Below are positions 42,774 through 52,710 of a stretch of DNA of 64,000 bases, piece by piece (the first letter of the stretch is position 1; each line of letters begins with the position of its first letter). The DNA comes from Candidatus Bathyarchaeota archaeon (GTDB lineage: Archaea > Thermoproteota > Bathyarchaeia > TCS64). The translations under genes and the position numbers were made by a program. The stretch is taken from assembly GCA_018396865.1 (NCBI GenBank), contig JAGTRB010000004.1, positions 59,311-123,310 on the forward strand, in the 5' to 3' direction. Below the pieces are notes generated by a model. That model worked only from the letters and a program-made list of their open reading frames with translations. It had not been told where the DNA came from and ran no database searches.

Positions 42774-44609
42774 CTATGGTGCTAGGTGCTCATTGAAGAA
42801 CTCGACGATGGCTTCGAAGGCCTTTATGCGATTCTTCAGCTTGACTATCCCATGTCCCTCGTCATCGAAGATTATATATTTGAAAGGTATCCCCCTACGC
42901 TTCATGGCTTCGATTATCTGATCGGTCTCGGATCTAGGAACCCTGGGGTCGTTCTCTCCGTGAATCACCATCAGGGGGGCTTTGATCCTATCGGCCTTGT
43001 GGATTGGGGAAATCGCGCTCAAGAATTGCGCATCTCTCTCGGGGTCACCATATTCACAGGCCCTCAACCTCCTGCGCCAGGGCCCTGTATTCCTCAGGAA
43101 GGTTAAGAAGTTCGCGATCCCGTAGAGGTCTACACCAGCAGCCCATAGTTCTGGATATTCAGTTAAAGCTGAGAGAACCATGAAGCCCCCGTAGCTACCC
43201 CCCAATAGGGCTACCCTATTGGGGTCAAGCCTACCGCAGCTGGACAGCCATTTATGGGCGTATCTAAGATCCTTCACTGAATCCATCCGCCTATATGTGT
43301 CATCGAGGTGGACATACGTCTTACCGTACCCAGTGCTCCCTCTAACATTTGGAGAGAAGACCGCGTAGCCTTGGTTAACAAGGTACTGGATAACCTCGTT
43401 GAAGCTCGGTCTAAACTGCGACTCTGGGCCGCCGTGGATATACATGACAACGGGGGGCTTCTCCCCAGTCCAAGTTATTGGGAGATAGAGGAAGGCAGGT
43501 ATGCTTAACCCGTCGAAGGTCTGGAAATAAATGAGTTCGGGCTCCACGAATATACTTTGTGGGATGCCGCCTCTATCACTTTTAGTCAGCCTGTAGACCG
43601 ATCCATCTCTATATTGGTAGATCCATATGTCGGAGTTGAATTTTGAGCCGCTGAAGGTGAAGGCCAGCATCACCCCATCTGGGGACCATTTTGCCTCGCT
43701 TACGACTCCGGGGGGTAATCCCTCAACATCTTCGATCTTCCCGTCAGGTAGCCTCATGATCTTGAGCTTCGAGTATCCCTCCTCATTGACCGCATATGCA
43801 ACCTTCTTCCCGTCCTTCGTTAGACTTAGGCACTCCAAGTCCCACTTCTCCTCCAGTATCTTCTCCTCATGGTCGTCCTCGAGGTTAATGGAGACCATGA
43901 CCGTGAACTCTCTATCTCTGTTGGAGAGGCATATGATGGATCTATCATCAGGTGTGAAAGCTGGATCAGCGTATGATGCCTCCCCGCTGTGAGTTGTGAT
44001 GCATCTGCTCTCACCCTTCTCGACGTCTATAAGGTAAAGATCCGAGTCTAGATTGGTGTTCTGCCTCTTAACTAAAAGCCACTTGCCATTGTTTGACCAC
44101 GCCTCAGGCGTGTTCATCCCATTATGCTCAAGGACCAGCCTAACCTCTCCGGAGTATGTGTCCAAGATGTAGATGTCGAAGAAGGCCCTATGCCTGGAGT
44201 TGGATCTAAAGCTTATAAACCTACCATCTGGAGACCATGGCCCAAGGCCGTGGATCACATCCTCCTCCACGGCTAATTCGGTGACAAGCCCTTCATCGGG
44301 ATATAGCATATATATCTGATCTCTTTCATTCCCGCCTTGATCCTTCGAGAAGGCTATTCTCCCATCCCTTGGGGAGCACCTGATACCTGTAACCCTGTCA
44401 TCGTAATAGGTCATCTGCTCTGGCCATCCTCCCTCGACTGGAACCCTCCAGATCTGTGGAGTTCCAGTTATGTTCGTGAGGAACAGAACCTTCCCACCAT
44501 CGCTTGAGAAAGAGGGGGAGCTGGCGGAACGTATATTCATAAAGCTTCTGAATCCGTATCTCGAAGACAAGTCATGATACCTTGGAGGAGGAGGTAAAAA
44601 GCTTTTCAT
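42774..44609 (-). CDS. Prolyl oligopeptidase family serine peptidase (S9)
   Basis: A 611-aa acylaminoacyl-peptidase/POP-like enzyme. The N-terminal part is a beta-propeller with repeated W/YSPDG-type motifs (SFSSDGGKV, WSPDGRFISF, FTPDDRSII, WSPDGVMLAF). The alpha/beta-hydrolase domain has the nucleophile in LLGGSYGGFMVL, Asp in IHGENDPRVP and His in DDEGHGIVK. No signal peptide is seen, so it is probably cytosolic. Confidence 0.92.
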   Translation of the reverse strand: MKSFLPPPPRYHDLSSRYGFRSFMNIRSASSPSFSSDGGKVLFLTNITGTPQIWRVPVEGGWPEQMTYYDDRVTGIRCSPRDGRIAFSKDQGGNERDQIYMLYPDEGLVTELAVEEDVIHGLGPWSPDGRFISFRSNSRHRAFFDIYILDTYSGEVRLVLEHNGMNTPEAWSNNGKWLLVKRQNTNLDSDLYLIDVEKGESRCITTHSGEASYADPAFTPDDRSIICLSNRDREFTVMVSINLEDDHEEKILEEKWDLECLSLTKDGKKVAYAVNEEGYSKLKIMRLPDGKIEDVEGLPPGVVSEAKWSPDGVMLAFTFSGSKFNSDIWIYQYRDGSVYRLTKSDRGGIPQSIFVEPELIYFQTFDGLSIPAFLYLPITWTGEKPPVVMYIHGGPESQFRPSFNEVIQYLVNQGYAVFSPNVRGSTGYGKTYVHLDDTYRRMDSVKDLRYAHKWLSSCGRLDPNRVALLGGSYGGFMVLSALTEYPELWAAGVDLYGIANFLTFLRNTGPWRRRLRACEYGDPERDAQFLSAISPIHKADRIKAPLMVIHGENDPRVPRSETDQIIEAMKRRGIPFKYIIFDDEGHGIVKLKNRIKAFEAIVEFFNEHLAP

Positions 44610-44657
44610 AGCAGACCTTCTTATTCAAATAGGTCATTTCACAGTTTTTTAAGGGGG

Positions 44658-45539
44658 TTGTTATTGAGGTTTGGGCTCCTAACCCGCGATGAGAGTAGCT
44701 GGTGCTCGATGCAGCTTCTTGAGGCCATGAGGAGGTTTGGTGTTGGATCCCTGATCTTGAGGTTCCCGGAGATAATAGCTAGAGTGGGATTTAGGCCCGC
44801 GGGCTCATTAGATGGGGAGGACCTTCTTGATCTCGACGCCCTTATAATTCGCCCCATCGGTAGGGGCTCCCTGGAGGAGATCATATTCAGGATGGACCTC
44901 CTCTATCGACTAGAAAGGTTAGGCCTCCTCATTGTGAACCCGCCTAAATCGATCGAGAGGGCGGTAGACAAGTATTTCGCCCTGACCCTTCTAGAGGAGG
45001 CTGGCCTCCCTGTGCCTCGGACCGTAGTCACAGAGAGTTCAACCCGGGCGTTAAAGGCCTTCAATGAGCTTGGGGGAGATGTGGTCATAAAGCCCATATT
45101 CGGAAGTAGGGGGATTGGATCCACCAGGGTCTCCGACTACGATGTCGCTGAGAGGATCTTTAGGGCCCTATCCTTCCACCACGAGGTAATCTACATTCAA
45201 GAGTATATAGAGCATGGATTCACCGACATCAGGGCTTTCGTCTTGGGAGATAGAGTGTTGGCCTCGATGAGAAGGGTTGCAGATGGATGGAAGACTAATG
45301 TCAGCCAGGGTGCCAGGCCTGAGCCTCTCAGGCTGGAAGAGGAGTTGGAGGAGCTCGCTGTAAAAGCCTCAAAGGCTGTGGGCTGCGTGGTCGCGGGCGT
45401 TGATATACTTGAGGGGAGGGGCGGGCCGTGGGTGATCGAGGTCAACAGTCAGCCTGGATGGATGGGGCTTCAGAGGGTCACAGATACTAACATAGCAGAA
45501 GAGATAATCAAATACATCATCTCGGAGATAAAGAGGTGA
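44658..45539 (+). CDS. mptN: ATP-grasp ligase, MptN/RimK-like
   Basis: A 293-aa ATP-grasp glutamate ligase. Features are DALIIRPIGRGS, NPPKSIERAVDKYFALTLLEEAGLPVPRT, VVIKPIFGSRGIGSTRVSD and the metal-binding end VIEVNSQPGWMGLQ. It resembles MptN, which adds glutamate to tetrahydromethanopterin to make tetrahydrosarcinapterin; the nearby mtd, ftr and fwd genes support this. RimK, LysX or CofF are alternatives within the same family. The start is a TTG at 44658 or 44664. Confidence 0.68.
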   Translation: MLLRFGLLTRDESSWCSMQLLEAMRRFGVGSLILRFPEIIARVGFRPAGSLDGEDLLDLDALIIRPIGRGSLEEIIFRMDLLYRLERLGLLIVNPPKSIERAVDKYFALTLLEEAGLPVPRTVVTESSTRALKAFNELGGDVVIKPIFGSRGIGSTRVSDYDVAERIFRALSFHHEVIYIQEYIEHGFTDIRAFVLGDRVLASMRRVADGWKTNVSQGARPEPLRLEEELEELAVKASKAVGCVVAGVDILEGRGGPWVIEVNSQPGWMGLQRVTDTNIAEEIIKYIISEIKR

Positions 45540-45551
45540 TTCAGCATGCTA

Positions 45552-46424
45552 TTAGGATAACCTCTCTAGTAAGGGCTCAACACTCGTCCTGTGAAACCTT
45601 AGGCCTATCTCCGAAGGAGAGAAACCTAGAGCAAGGGAAAGAAGTTCAGAATAATATAATACCGGAATGTTAAAGGCCGCCTTACCCTCTCTTTTGATCA
45701 TCCTCTGGGTGAGATCATACTGGATCATGCAGTAGGGGCAGACCACGACGATACAGTCGGCCTCACTGGATTCTATCAGGCTCAGCTTTGTCTCCACGAG
45801 CTTATTGGCCTTATCCAGGTCGACTAGTCTTAGACCTGCCCCGCAGCACAGCATCTTCTTCGGGTATTGGATGCTCTTAGCTCCAAGAAGCTCTGTGAAC
45901 CTGTCTAGGATTACAGGCCTCATGGGATCATCGAATTGGATTATGTCGCTCGGGCGGAGGAGGTGACATCCAGGGTGTGTGGCCACCCTTAACCCCTTCA
46001 AGGGCCTTTTAAGATGGGCTTTTACCTTATCCTGGCCAAAGTTCCTCAGGACCTCGATGAGGTTCCTGACCTCTATGGTTCCCTTAAACTCCTTTCCGAT
46101 GGCTGAGAGTTTCTCATTAATCCTCTTCCTCAAGTTGGGGTCCCTTCTTAGGGAAAAATTAGCTGTCTTTAATGTCTCGTAGCATCCGCTGCAGATGGTA
46201 AGGATGTCGGTGTTCATCTCCTCCGCTATGCATAGGTTTCTGGCGGCCAGGGTGAGCCATGCCATCCTATCCAGAGATTGGATGGAGATGGGCTCGCCGC
46301 AGCAGGATGCCCCCTTCATATCTAGGATCTCGATGCCTAATGCCTCTAGGGCCATCCTTGTGGATCGCTCTATATGAGGAAGCCTAAGCGGGATCATGCA
46401 TCCCGGGAAGAGAGCATATCTCAA
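45552..46424 (-). CDS. hdrB: Heterodisulfide reductase subunit B
   Basis: HdrB holds the two non-cubane [4Fe-4S] clusters that reduce disulfides. Both CCG domains are complete: PGCMIP with ASCCGEP and CSGCYE, then HPGCHL with KMLCCGAGL and CPYCMIQ. Length, 290 aa, is normal. The TTG start overlaps the hdrC stop by 4 nt; it is the last gene of the fwd-hdr unit. The physiological acceptor in a non-methanogen may not be CoM-S-S-CoB. Confidence 0.94.
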   Translation of the reverse strand: MRYALFPGCMIPLRLPHIERSTRMALEALGIEILDMKGASCCGEPISIQSLDRMAWLTLAARNLCIAEEMNTDILTICSGCYETLKTANFSLRRDPNLRKRINEKLSAIGKEFKGTIEVRNLIEVLRNFGQDKVKAHLKRPLKGLRVATHPGCHLLRPSDIIQFDDPMRPVILDRFTELLGAKSIQYPKKMLCCGAGLRLVDLDKANKLVETKLSLIESSEADCIVVVCPYCMIQYDLTQRMIKREGKAAFNIPVLYYSELLSLALGFSPSEIGLRFHRTSVEPLLERLS

Positions 46425-46903
46425 CTTAGCTGCTCCTCCATCATCCTTCTCAGCTCTGTAAGCTCCATGAGCTTCCTCACTTCATCAACCCTACCCACAT
46501 CGACCTCTGGGAGCCCTAACTCTTTTCTTATCCTCTGGACTGCTCCTGTGAGTGGTGATGTCCATCCTGTTGAGGCCACCTGTTTCACGTTGTTGAGGTA
46601 CTCTGTTGGGGCAAGCCCCATTTTGGCAGCGTGGTTTCTTAGCTCCACTATTATGTGTGAGATTCCAACCCCCTGTGGGCATACCTCATAGCAGGTGTGG
46701 CATAGGGTGCACAACCATATCAGATTACCTGAGAGAACCTCCTTCCATCTTCCAAGTATCAACTCTTCCATGATCCGCCTAGGGTTATACTCCCGTATCG
46801 CCCTGGCTGTGGGGCAGCTGCCCACACAGGAGCCACACTGGAAACAGTAGATGACCTTCTCCCGTATCAGCGTCTCTAACCCCCCAAGTACCTCTTCACT
46901 CAA
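46421..46903 (-). CDS. hdrC: Heterodisulfide reductase subunit C
   Basis: HdrC (160 aa) carries two [4Fe-4S] clusters linking HdrA to HdrB: CFQCGSCVGSCPTARAI and CTLCHTCYEVCPQGVGI. I choose the TTG at 46903, with GGAGGTG 6 nt upstream; a GTG at 46912 is the longer option. Either way the start lies inside the end of hdrA. It is tightly coupled to hdrA and hdrB. Confidence 0.93.
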   Translation of the reverse strand: MSEEVLGGLETLIREKVIYCFQCGSCVGSCPTARAIREYNPRRIMEELILGRWKEVLSGNLIWLCTLCHTCYEVCPQGVGISHIIVELRNHAAKMGLAPTEYLNNVKQVASTGWTSPLTGAVQRIRKELGLPEVDVGRVDEVRKLMELTELRRMMEEQLS

Positions 46904-49337
46904 TATTACCACCTCCTAGATGTGAGAGCATCCTATCCAAAAGGGGTCTAGCCTTCTCATTCTCCATCTTTATCCTATCTGTGCCGATCTCCCTAAGGGT
47001 CTTCGACATCTCCTTGACCAAGTTGACATAATAGCCGGCCTCCGCCGCCGAGAACCACTCAAGCCTCAGCCTCTCTGGGCTTATTCCCAATCTAGGTAGG
47101 AGGGAGAACAGTGGTTTGATCCTCTTCTCAGCGTTATAGTTTCCGGATATGTAATGGCAGTCTCCAAATCTGCATCCTGAGACCATAACCATTCCGGCCC
47201 CCTTCCTGAAGGCCTCTAGTACGAAGTCCCGGTCTATTCTCCCGGAGCACATTACCCTGATAATCCTTATCTCTGTGGGATACTCGAAGCGGCTCGTCCC
47301 AGCGAGGTCTGCGGCTCCATAGCTGCACCAGTTGCATAGGAAGCCCAGGATCTTCTCCTCAGGTTTCTCCTCGAGGGCTGCGTGGATCTGGGCGATTATC
47401 TGGGCGTCTGTGAAGTGCATCTGGGTTATAGCATTAGCTGGGCAGTCGGCGGCGCAGGTCCCGCAGCCGTGACATTTCGCTGTGTTCACAATAGCAGCTT
47501 TACCCTCCTCCGCGGTGATGGCCCCATAGGGACATTTCGTCGTGCATATTCCGCACTTGGCCTTCGTGTTCCTGCATTTCTCCGGGTCAACATATGCGAC
47601 TATTGGCTCTATCTCCCACTCCCCCCTCGCCATTATCCTCGCCGCCCTGGAGGCCGCTGCGCTCCCCTGCGAGACGCTGTATGGAATATCCTTGGGGCCG
47701 TGGGCGGCCCCGCAGAGGAAGACCCCATCTGTGGCGGCGTCTATCGGCTTGAGCTTCGCATGGGCCTCCATGAAGAAGCCACTCATCTCCCTAGATACCG
47801 TGAGGGCTCTAGCTAGCTCCTCACTCCCCGCAGATGGAACGGCTGCTGGTGAGAGGATCACCATCTCCACTTCCAGGTCCATCGGCTCTCCCGTGGAGAT
47901 GTTCTCCATGGATATCAGGAGGTTCTTCGTCTTCGGCTCCTCATAGATCTCCGTCGGACGACCCCTTAGGAATATTATCCCCTCCTCCCTGGCTCTCCTG
48001 AAGAACTCCTCGTATCCCTTGAAGGGGGTTCTCATATCCATGTATAGGATGTATATCTTCGTGTTAGGATAGTGCTCTTTCATCAGCAATGCGTTCTTAA
48101 GTGTGTACATGCAGCAAAACCCCGAGCAATAGATGTTGGCCTTCTCGTCTCTGGACCCGACGCATGTTATGAATGCAAGACTATTTGGGATCCTCTTGTC
48201 CGAGAGCCTGATTATCTGGCCCATAGTTGGACCTGAGGCATTAATCATCCTCTCGAACTCTAGCGCTGTGAAGACGTTGTCATAGATCCCGTATCCATAA
48301 GCTTTGATCCTAGAGGCGTCGTATAGGTCGTATCCTGTTGCTATTATTATGGTTCCAACCTCTAGTTGTAGTTCTTCCTCCCTCATCTCGAGGTCTATGG
48401 CGTCCCTGCCCTGGAGCCTGCATGTCTCGATGCACCTCATGCACTCTATGCAGCTCTTCCTGTCTATGGTGTACTTGGCCGGGACTGCCTGGGGGAAGGG
48501 CATGTATATCGCCTTCCTATAACCCAATCCCATATCGAACTCGTTGGGAACCTCAACCGGGCAGACCTTAGCGCACTCCCCGCACCCATTACACTCCTTC
48601 TCTATGACGTATCTGGGCCTCCTGGCGACGGTCACCCTGAAGTTACCGATATAACCCTCAACCCCCACAACCTCAGAATACGTGAGGAGAACAATATTCG
48701 GATGCTGAGCAACATCAACCATCTTAGGACCAAGAATACAGATGGAGCAATCTAATGTGGGAAAGGTCTTGTCAAGCTGGGCCATCTTCCCCCCTATCGT
48801 TGGGCTTCTTTCCACTAAGTAGACCTTAAAGCCCATATCTGCTAGGTCTAGGGCTGCGTGGATCCCGGCTACTCCTCCTCCTATTACGAGGGCTGCCTTT
48901 GTCACCGGGACCTTTATCACTTCAAGTGGGTTGAGGTATCTCGCCTTTGCGACGGCCATCTTCACGAGGTCAAAGGCCTTCTCAGTGGCCTCCGTCGGGT
49001 AGTGGGGGTGGCACCAGCTGCAGAGTTCCCTGATGTTCGCCATCTCGAAGAGGAATGGGTTTAGGCCTGCTGAGGCGACGCACCTTCTGAAGGTGGCCTC
49101 ATGCATTCTAGGGGAGCAGGCGGCGACGATAACCCTGTTGAGGCCATGCTCCTCTATATCCTTCCTTATCATCTCTTGGCCCGGGTCTGAGCACATGTAC
49201 CTGTAATCCTTGGACAACACCACATTTGGCAGGCTCCCAGCCCTCTTAGCCACCTCCTCACATTCTACTGTAGCGGCTATGTTGAGGCCGCAGTGGCAGA
49301 TGTATACCCCTATCCTCGGCTCGTCCAGGGTCACCAC
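46896..49337 (-). CDS. hdrA: Heterodisulfide reductase subunit A fused to MvhD domain
   Basis: An 813-aa HdrA, the flavin-bifurcating subunit. The N-terminal part has VYICHCGLNIA and CSPRMHEATFRRC, then FAD binding AALVIGGGVAGIHAALDLADMG and TLDCSICILGPKM. Ferredoxin-type clusters follow: CNGCGECAKVCP, CIECMRCIETC, then C-terminal CGICTTKCPYGAI and CHGCGTCAADCPANAI. From about residue 663 an MvhD/FlpD domain is fused (FLCNWCSYGAADLAG, RVMCSGRID, VSGCRFGDCHYISGNYNAEKR). MvhD normally links Hdr to a hydrogenase or formate dehydrogenase; none is encoded here. Confidence 0.95.
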   Translation of the reverse strand: MVTLDEPRIGVYICHCGLNIAATVECEEVAKRAGSLPNVVLSKDYRYMCSDPGQEMIRKDIEEHGLNRVIVAACSPRMHEATFRRCVASAGLNPFLFEMANIRELCSWCHPHYPTEATEKAFDLVKMAVAKARYLNPLEVIKVPVTKAALVIGGGVAGIHAALDLADMGFKVYLVERSPTIGGKMAQLDKTFPTLDCSICILGPKMVDVAQHPNIVLLTYSEVVGVEGYIGNFRVTVARRPRYVIEKECNGCGECAKVCPVEVPNEFDMGLGYRKAIYMPFPQAVPAKYTIDRKSCIECMRCIETCRLQGRDAIDLEMREEELQLEVGTIIIATGYDLYDASRIKAYGYGIYDNVFTALEFERMINASGPTMGQIIRLSDKRIPNSLAFITCVGSRDEKANIYCSGFCCMYTLKNALLMKEHYPNTKIYILYMDMRTPFKGYEEFFRRAREEGIIFLRGRPTEIYEEPKTKNLLISMENISTGEPMDLEVEMVILSPAAVPSAGSEELARALTVSREMSGFFMEAHAKLKPIDAATDGVFLCGAAHGPKDIPYSVSQGSAAASRAARIMARGEWEIEPIVAYVDPEKCRNTKAKCGICTTKCPYGAITAEEGKAAIVNTAKCHGCGTCAADCPANAITQMHFTDAQIIAQIHAALEEKPEEKILGFLCNWCSYGAADLAGTSRFEYPTEIRIIRVMCSGRIDRDFVLEAFRKGAGMVMVSGCRFGDCHYISGNYNAEKRIKPLFSLLPRLGISPERLRLEWFSAAEAGYYVNLVKEMSKTLREIGTDRIKMENEKARPLLDRMLSHLGGGNIE

Positions 49338-49696
49338 CTCTTCCTCGTGGCTTGGGCGAAGACGTTGAGCTCTACGACTGGGACCCTATCAGCCCCGTCC
49401 ATCCTCATTCCGAGGGCGTGAAGGGGGCAGACCGATACGCATTCTCCGCATAAGACACATAGCTCAGGATCGAAATCTATGCTTGGTCGGGAGATTGCCC
49501 TTATCCCTCTGAACTCAGCAGGGAGGTACTTGATCGCCTCCTTCGGACAGGCATCGACGCATATTCCACATCCTATGCACTTCTTCCTATCGAGCTCGAG
49601 CTCATACCTCTTTACAAGGAGGCTCCTCTCCATTACTGTACGGTCATCGACATCCCTCTTAACGATGGCACCGCGCCTCTTAGGCTCCCAGACCAT
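49331..49696 (-). CDS. 2x[4Fe-4S] ferredoxin-like protein between fwdA and hdrA
   Basis: A 121-aa protein with two ferredoxin motifs, CIGCGICVDACPKEAI and CVLCGECVSVCPLHALG, separated by a longer loop and followed by a FEEDF-like C-terminal strand (DRVPVVELNVFAQ). It resembles the FwdG/FwdF ferredoxins of formylmethanofuran dehydrogenase. It starts at an ATG overlapping the fwdA stop by 1 nt and overlaps hdrA by 7 nt, so it probably wires Fwd to Hdr. Confidence 0.88.
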   Translation of the reverse strand: MVWEPKRRGAIVKRDVDDRTVMERSLLVKRYELELDRKKCIGCGICVDACPKEAIKYLPAEFRGIRAISRPSIDFDPELCVLCGECVSVCPLHALGMRMDGADRVPVVELNVFAQATRKRW

Positions 49697-51396
49697 TAGA
49701 TCCCCTCCCCCCTTATATGAAGAGGAGAGGGAAACCTGAGGTCCCTCTCCTCGATGGGGTAATTCTCAAGCTTTACGCTGTAGTACCTCTCAAACTTCTC
49801 ATTCAGATCACGTTTTACCCGCTCCTCCTCCCGCTCAGGGACCTCAACGTCAACCCAGTAAGTCTTTCCATATGTGGTGTTTAACGCCTCACCATCGATA
49901 GCTACTATTTCACCCCCCTTTATCGTGTAAGCAGCCCTCCTAAGGGCCTCCCTCACCCTCTTGTAATCCTTTGATAAATCCATAATGTATGGATTGAGCT
50001 TATATAGAGATACGTCGGCGTCGGCTCCTATTCCCAGATGCCCCTTCCCCTCGAGGCCTAGGATCCTCGCAGGGGCAGCCCTTGTTACGATTGCGAGCTC
50101 ATATAGTGAATACTCCCTATCTATCGAGCCCAACGAGCTCTTACGCCTCGCCCTCCTATTTATCCTCGCCAGAGCTGCCTCCCTGGCCTTACTGCTGAGG
50201 AGCCAGGTCATGATCCTTGGATACTCTATGAATGGGCCTCCGTTGGGGTGATCCGTTGTCAGGCAGAGCTTCCATGGATCCTTGACCATCAGCGCGAACT
50301 CGAGGCCTATACTCCATTGAATCGCGTTTACATAGTTCCTCCTTCTATACTCGTAGGGCACTATGCCCCCTCCAGTTTCTGCTTCCACATCGTGGTTGAC
50401 CCACTTGTTTCCGCTCAGCCTGTGCAGCACGTACTGCCATGGGCCGTCCGCCGTCATCGTTGTTGTGTCCTCGAAGAGCACCTGACCAAGGTCTGCGGTC
50501 ACATGGCTGTGGCTGTTCATATACTTGGCCAGCTCCGAAGCTCCTGATGATAGGTCTCCCCATCCCGAGCCCGCGTAGGCGTTGAACTGTATGTGAACTA
50601 TGTGCAGAGAAGGTCTATCCCTTTCGGAGAGGTCCTCCACACACCTCATCGTGTCGAGGGTTACCCTATAGTTCCCAGGCGAACCCAGATCGTTGCAGTG
50701 GATATGTATCGGTGATGGGAGCTTGAGGAGCTTGTTCACAGCATGAAGCCCCCTTATTATCTCTCTTGGAGTGATATCAAAGTATGGAACAGGGTCGTCT
50801 ATTCCCTTGAGACCTTCTCCCCATCCCCAAGCCTCCTCGCTTCCTGGGGAGACCAGCTTTAGGGCATAGCCCTTCACCGACCTCAGGAGCCATGCGAGGT
50901 AGGCTGAACAGCCTTGGATATCCCCCTCCTTGAGGTACTCGAGGACGAACCAGTTGCTGTCGACGACTGGGAAGCAGGCCTTATCAATTATCGGTGTATC
51001 ATTTAGCTCCTCATGGGTGTGCCTCGTCTCAAGGGGGGGCGTGGCTGGCTCCATCACGGTCGTGTAGCCCATGGAGGCGTACCAGTATCCTGTCGTGAAG
51101 GTTGTCGGGATGGTGTAGCCGACGATGGGCCTTAATCCCTCCCTCCTCCTATTTATCATCCTTAGGTGATCCTCAGGCCTCAGCAGTCTGCCCTTGTTGA
51201 CCTTCGGACCCGCGATGTGGGCGTGGATGTCCACCCCGCCCGGCATAGCCACCAATCCAGAGGCGTCGAGGACTTTCGCATCCTTAAGCTCCGATGTCTC
51301 AACAATCCTCCCATCCTTAACCGCTATATCGATCTTCTCACCATCGATCCCGTTTGCGGGGTCATATACTATGGCGTTGGTTATCAGGAGTTCCAA
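49696..51396 (-). CDS. fwdA: Formylmethanofuran dehydrogenase subunit A
   Basis: FwdA is an amidohydrolase-type metalloenzyme that joins formate and methanofuran. The 566-aa protein has VDIHAHIAGPKVN (HxH), YALKLVSPGSEEAWGWG with the lysine ligand, HIHCNDLGSPGNY, SHSHVTADLGQ and CLTTDHPNGG with the Asp. The TTG start is preceded by GGAGG. It lies one base from the fwdB stop and overlaps the ferredoxin gene. Confidence 0.95.
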   Translation of the reverse strand: MELLITNAIVYDPANGIDGEKIDIAVKDGRIVETSELKDAKVLDASGLVAMPGGVDIHAHIAGPKVNKGRLLRPEDHLRMINRRREGLRPIVGYTIPTTFTTGYWYASMGYTTVMEPATPPLETRHTHEELNDTPIIDKACFPVVDSNWFVLEYLKEGDIQGCSAYLAWLLRSVKGYALKLVSPGSEEAWGWGEGLKGIDDPVPYFDITPREIIRGLHAVNKLLKLPSPIHIHCNDLGSPGNYRVTLDTMRCVEDLSERDRPSLHIVHIQFNAYAGSGWGDLSSGASELAKYMNSHSHVTADLGQVLFEDTTTMTADGPWQYVLHRLSGNKWVNHDVEAETGGGIVPYEYRRRNYVNAIQWSIGLEFALMVKDPWKLCLTTDHPNGGPFIEYPRIMTWLLSSKAREAALARINRRARRKSSLGSIDREYSLYELAIVTRAAPARILGLEGKGHLGIGADADVSLYKLNPYIMDLSKDYKRVREALRRAAYTIKGGEIVAIDGEALNTTYGKTYWVDVEVPEREEERVKRDLNEKFERYYSVKLENYPIEERDLRFPSPLHIRGEGI

Positions 51397-51397
51397 C

Positions 51398-52699
51398 TTA
51401 GCCTCCCCTCTTAAGCCTCCTGATCTCCGTCAGGATCCCCTTAAGGATCTCCTCGTCTGGGAGGACCCCCTTAGGGGGCTCGGCAATCCCCCTCATTTTA
51501 ATTGGGACGCCATCCATCCTGTATGCAGTCCCCTCGCACTCTATACCAACAAAGGCTGATGGTATGACGACATCAGCCCTCATAGAGGTGACCGTTCTAT
51601 GGGGATCTATCACTATAAGGGGATTTTTGAAGAGGTTCTCCACCGCCCTCCTAGGGAAGTTGGCAGCGGGATCAGAGGATATGATCAGGGCGGCGTCGCT
51701 CTCGCCCCTGCTCAGGATGTCCACCGCCGATGTTGCCCCTGGGGCGTAGATCGGGTATCCATGGGAGAAGTCGATGGCGAAGGGGTATCCGGTATGCCAG
51801 AGAAAGACTATGTTCGCCCCGTTCACGTTGAAGTGGCCCCTCATGGGGATCATAACAAACTTGGTCCACCTGTTCAGGTCTCTGACGAGGGATATGGCGG
51901 CATCTATATTCCGATTCTTACCGCTGCTCATTGTGAGGCCCAGGCCGTAAAACAGGGCTCCGAACTCACAACTCATCATAAGGTCTGCCAGTTCCTCTAT
52001 GTCTTCAACCGGAACCCCTGCAACCCTCTCCTGCTCTATCTCCTCATGCCTCAACGCCATCCTTAGTGCCGTTATCAATTCATAATCCCTGTTGGGCTCC
52101 ACCTGTATGAAGTAGTCCGCAACCCTAGCCGTATAGGTCCTCCTAACATCGACAACAACGAGGGTTCTGTCATCCCTGCTTTTCCTCCATCTGCCCTCAG
52201 CGCCTATGGTGTATCTTGACATATGGCGGAGATGCGACTGGAGGGGGTTTGAGCCCCAGTAGATTATGAGATCCGCCCGGTTCTTCACTTGTCCAAGAGT
52301 GCAACCAGGTAAGCCGAGCTCTTGGAGGGCTTCAGTGGTCGGGCCATGACATACAGATGTCGTGTTATCTATGGCCCCGCCCACCTCCTCCGCGAGCTCG
52401 ATGCCCAGACCTATAGCCTCGGCGCTCGTAGAACTCCAGCCGTAAAGTACAGGATACTCGGCATCTGAGAGGATTTTCGCAGCTCTTTCTATAGCCGCGG
52501 GTAATTCAACAACGACCTGTTTATCATTCTCTCTTATAAGGGGAGTAGTTATTCTATCTCTATTACAATTGAGATATTTTGTGAGGCTGTAGGCACATCC
52601 ATTCTTCACCTTAACGATGTTCCCCTTCTCGACGGTTACCTCTATGTCGTCGCATAGGCATCCGCAGAAGGGGCATGTGACCCCTGTGAATGTCTCCAT
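51398..52699 (-). CDS. fwdB: Formylmethanofuran dehydrogenase subunit B
   Basis: FwdB is the molybdopterin (W or Mo) catalytic subunit reducing CO2 to formate. The 433-aa protein opens with CPFCGCLCDDIEV, a [4Fe-4S] motif, and has the metal-ligand cysteine in SVCHGPTTEAL; this is an ordinary Cys codon, not selenocysteine. IIYWGSNPLQSHLRHMSRY and IDPHRTVTSMRADVVIPSAF are further family regions. It ends one base before fwdA. Confidence 0.95.
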   Translation of the reverse strand: METFTGVTCPFCGCLCDDIEVTVEKGNIVKVKNGCAYSLTKYLNCNRDRITTPLIRENDKQVVVELPAAIERAAKILSDAEYPVLYGWSSTSAEAIGLGIELAEEVGGAIDNTTSVCHGPTTEALQELGLPGCTLGQVKNRADLIIYWGSNPLQSHLRHMSRYTIGAEGRWRKSRDDRTLVVVDVRRTYTARVADYFIQVEPNRDYELITALRMALRHEEIEQERVAGVPVEDIEELADLMMSCEFGALFYGLGLTMSSGKNRNIDAAISLVRDLNRWTKFVMIPMRGHFNVNGANIVFLWHTGYPFAIDFSHGYPIYAPGATSAVDILSRGESDAALIISSDPAANFPRRAVENLFKNPLIVIDPHRTVTSMRADVVIPSAFVGIECEGTAYRMDGVPIKMRGIAEPPKGVLPDEEILKGILTEIRRLKRGG

Positions 52700-52710
52700 T
52701 CCAAAGCCTC

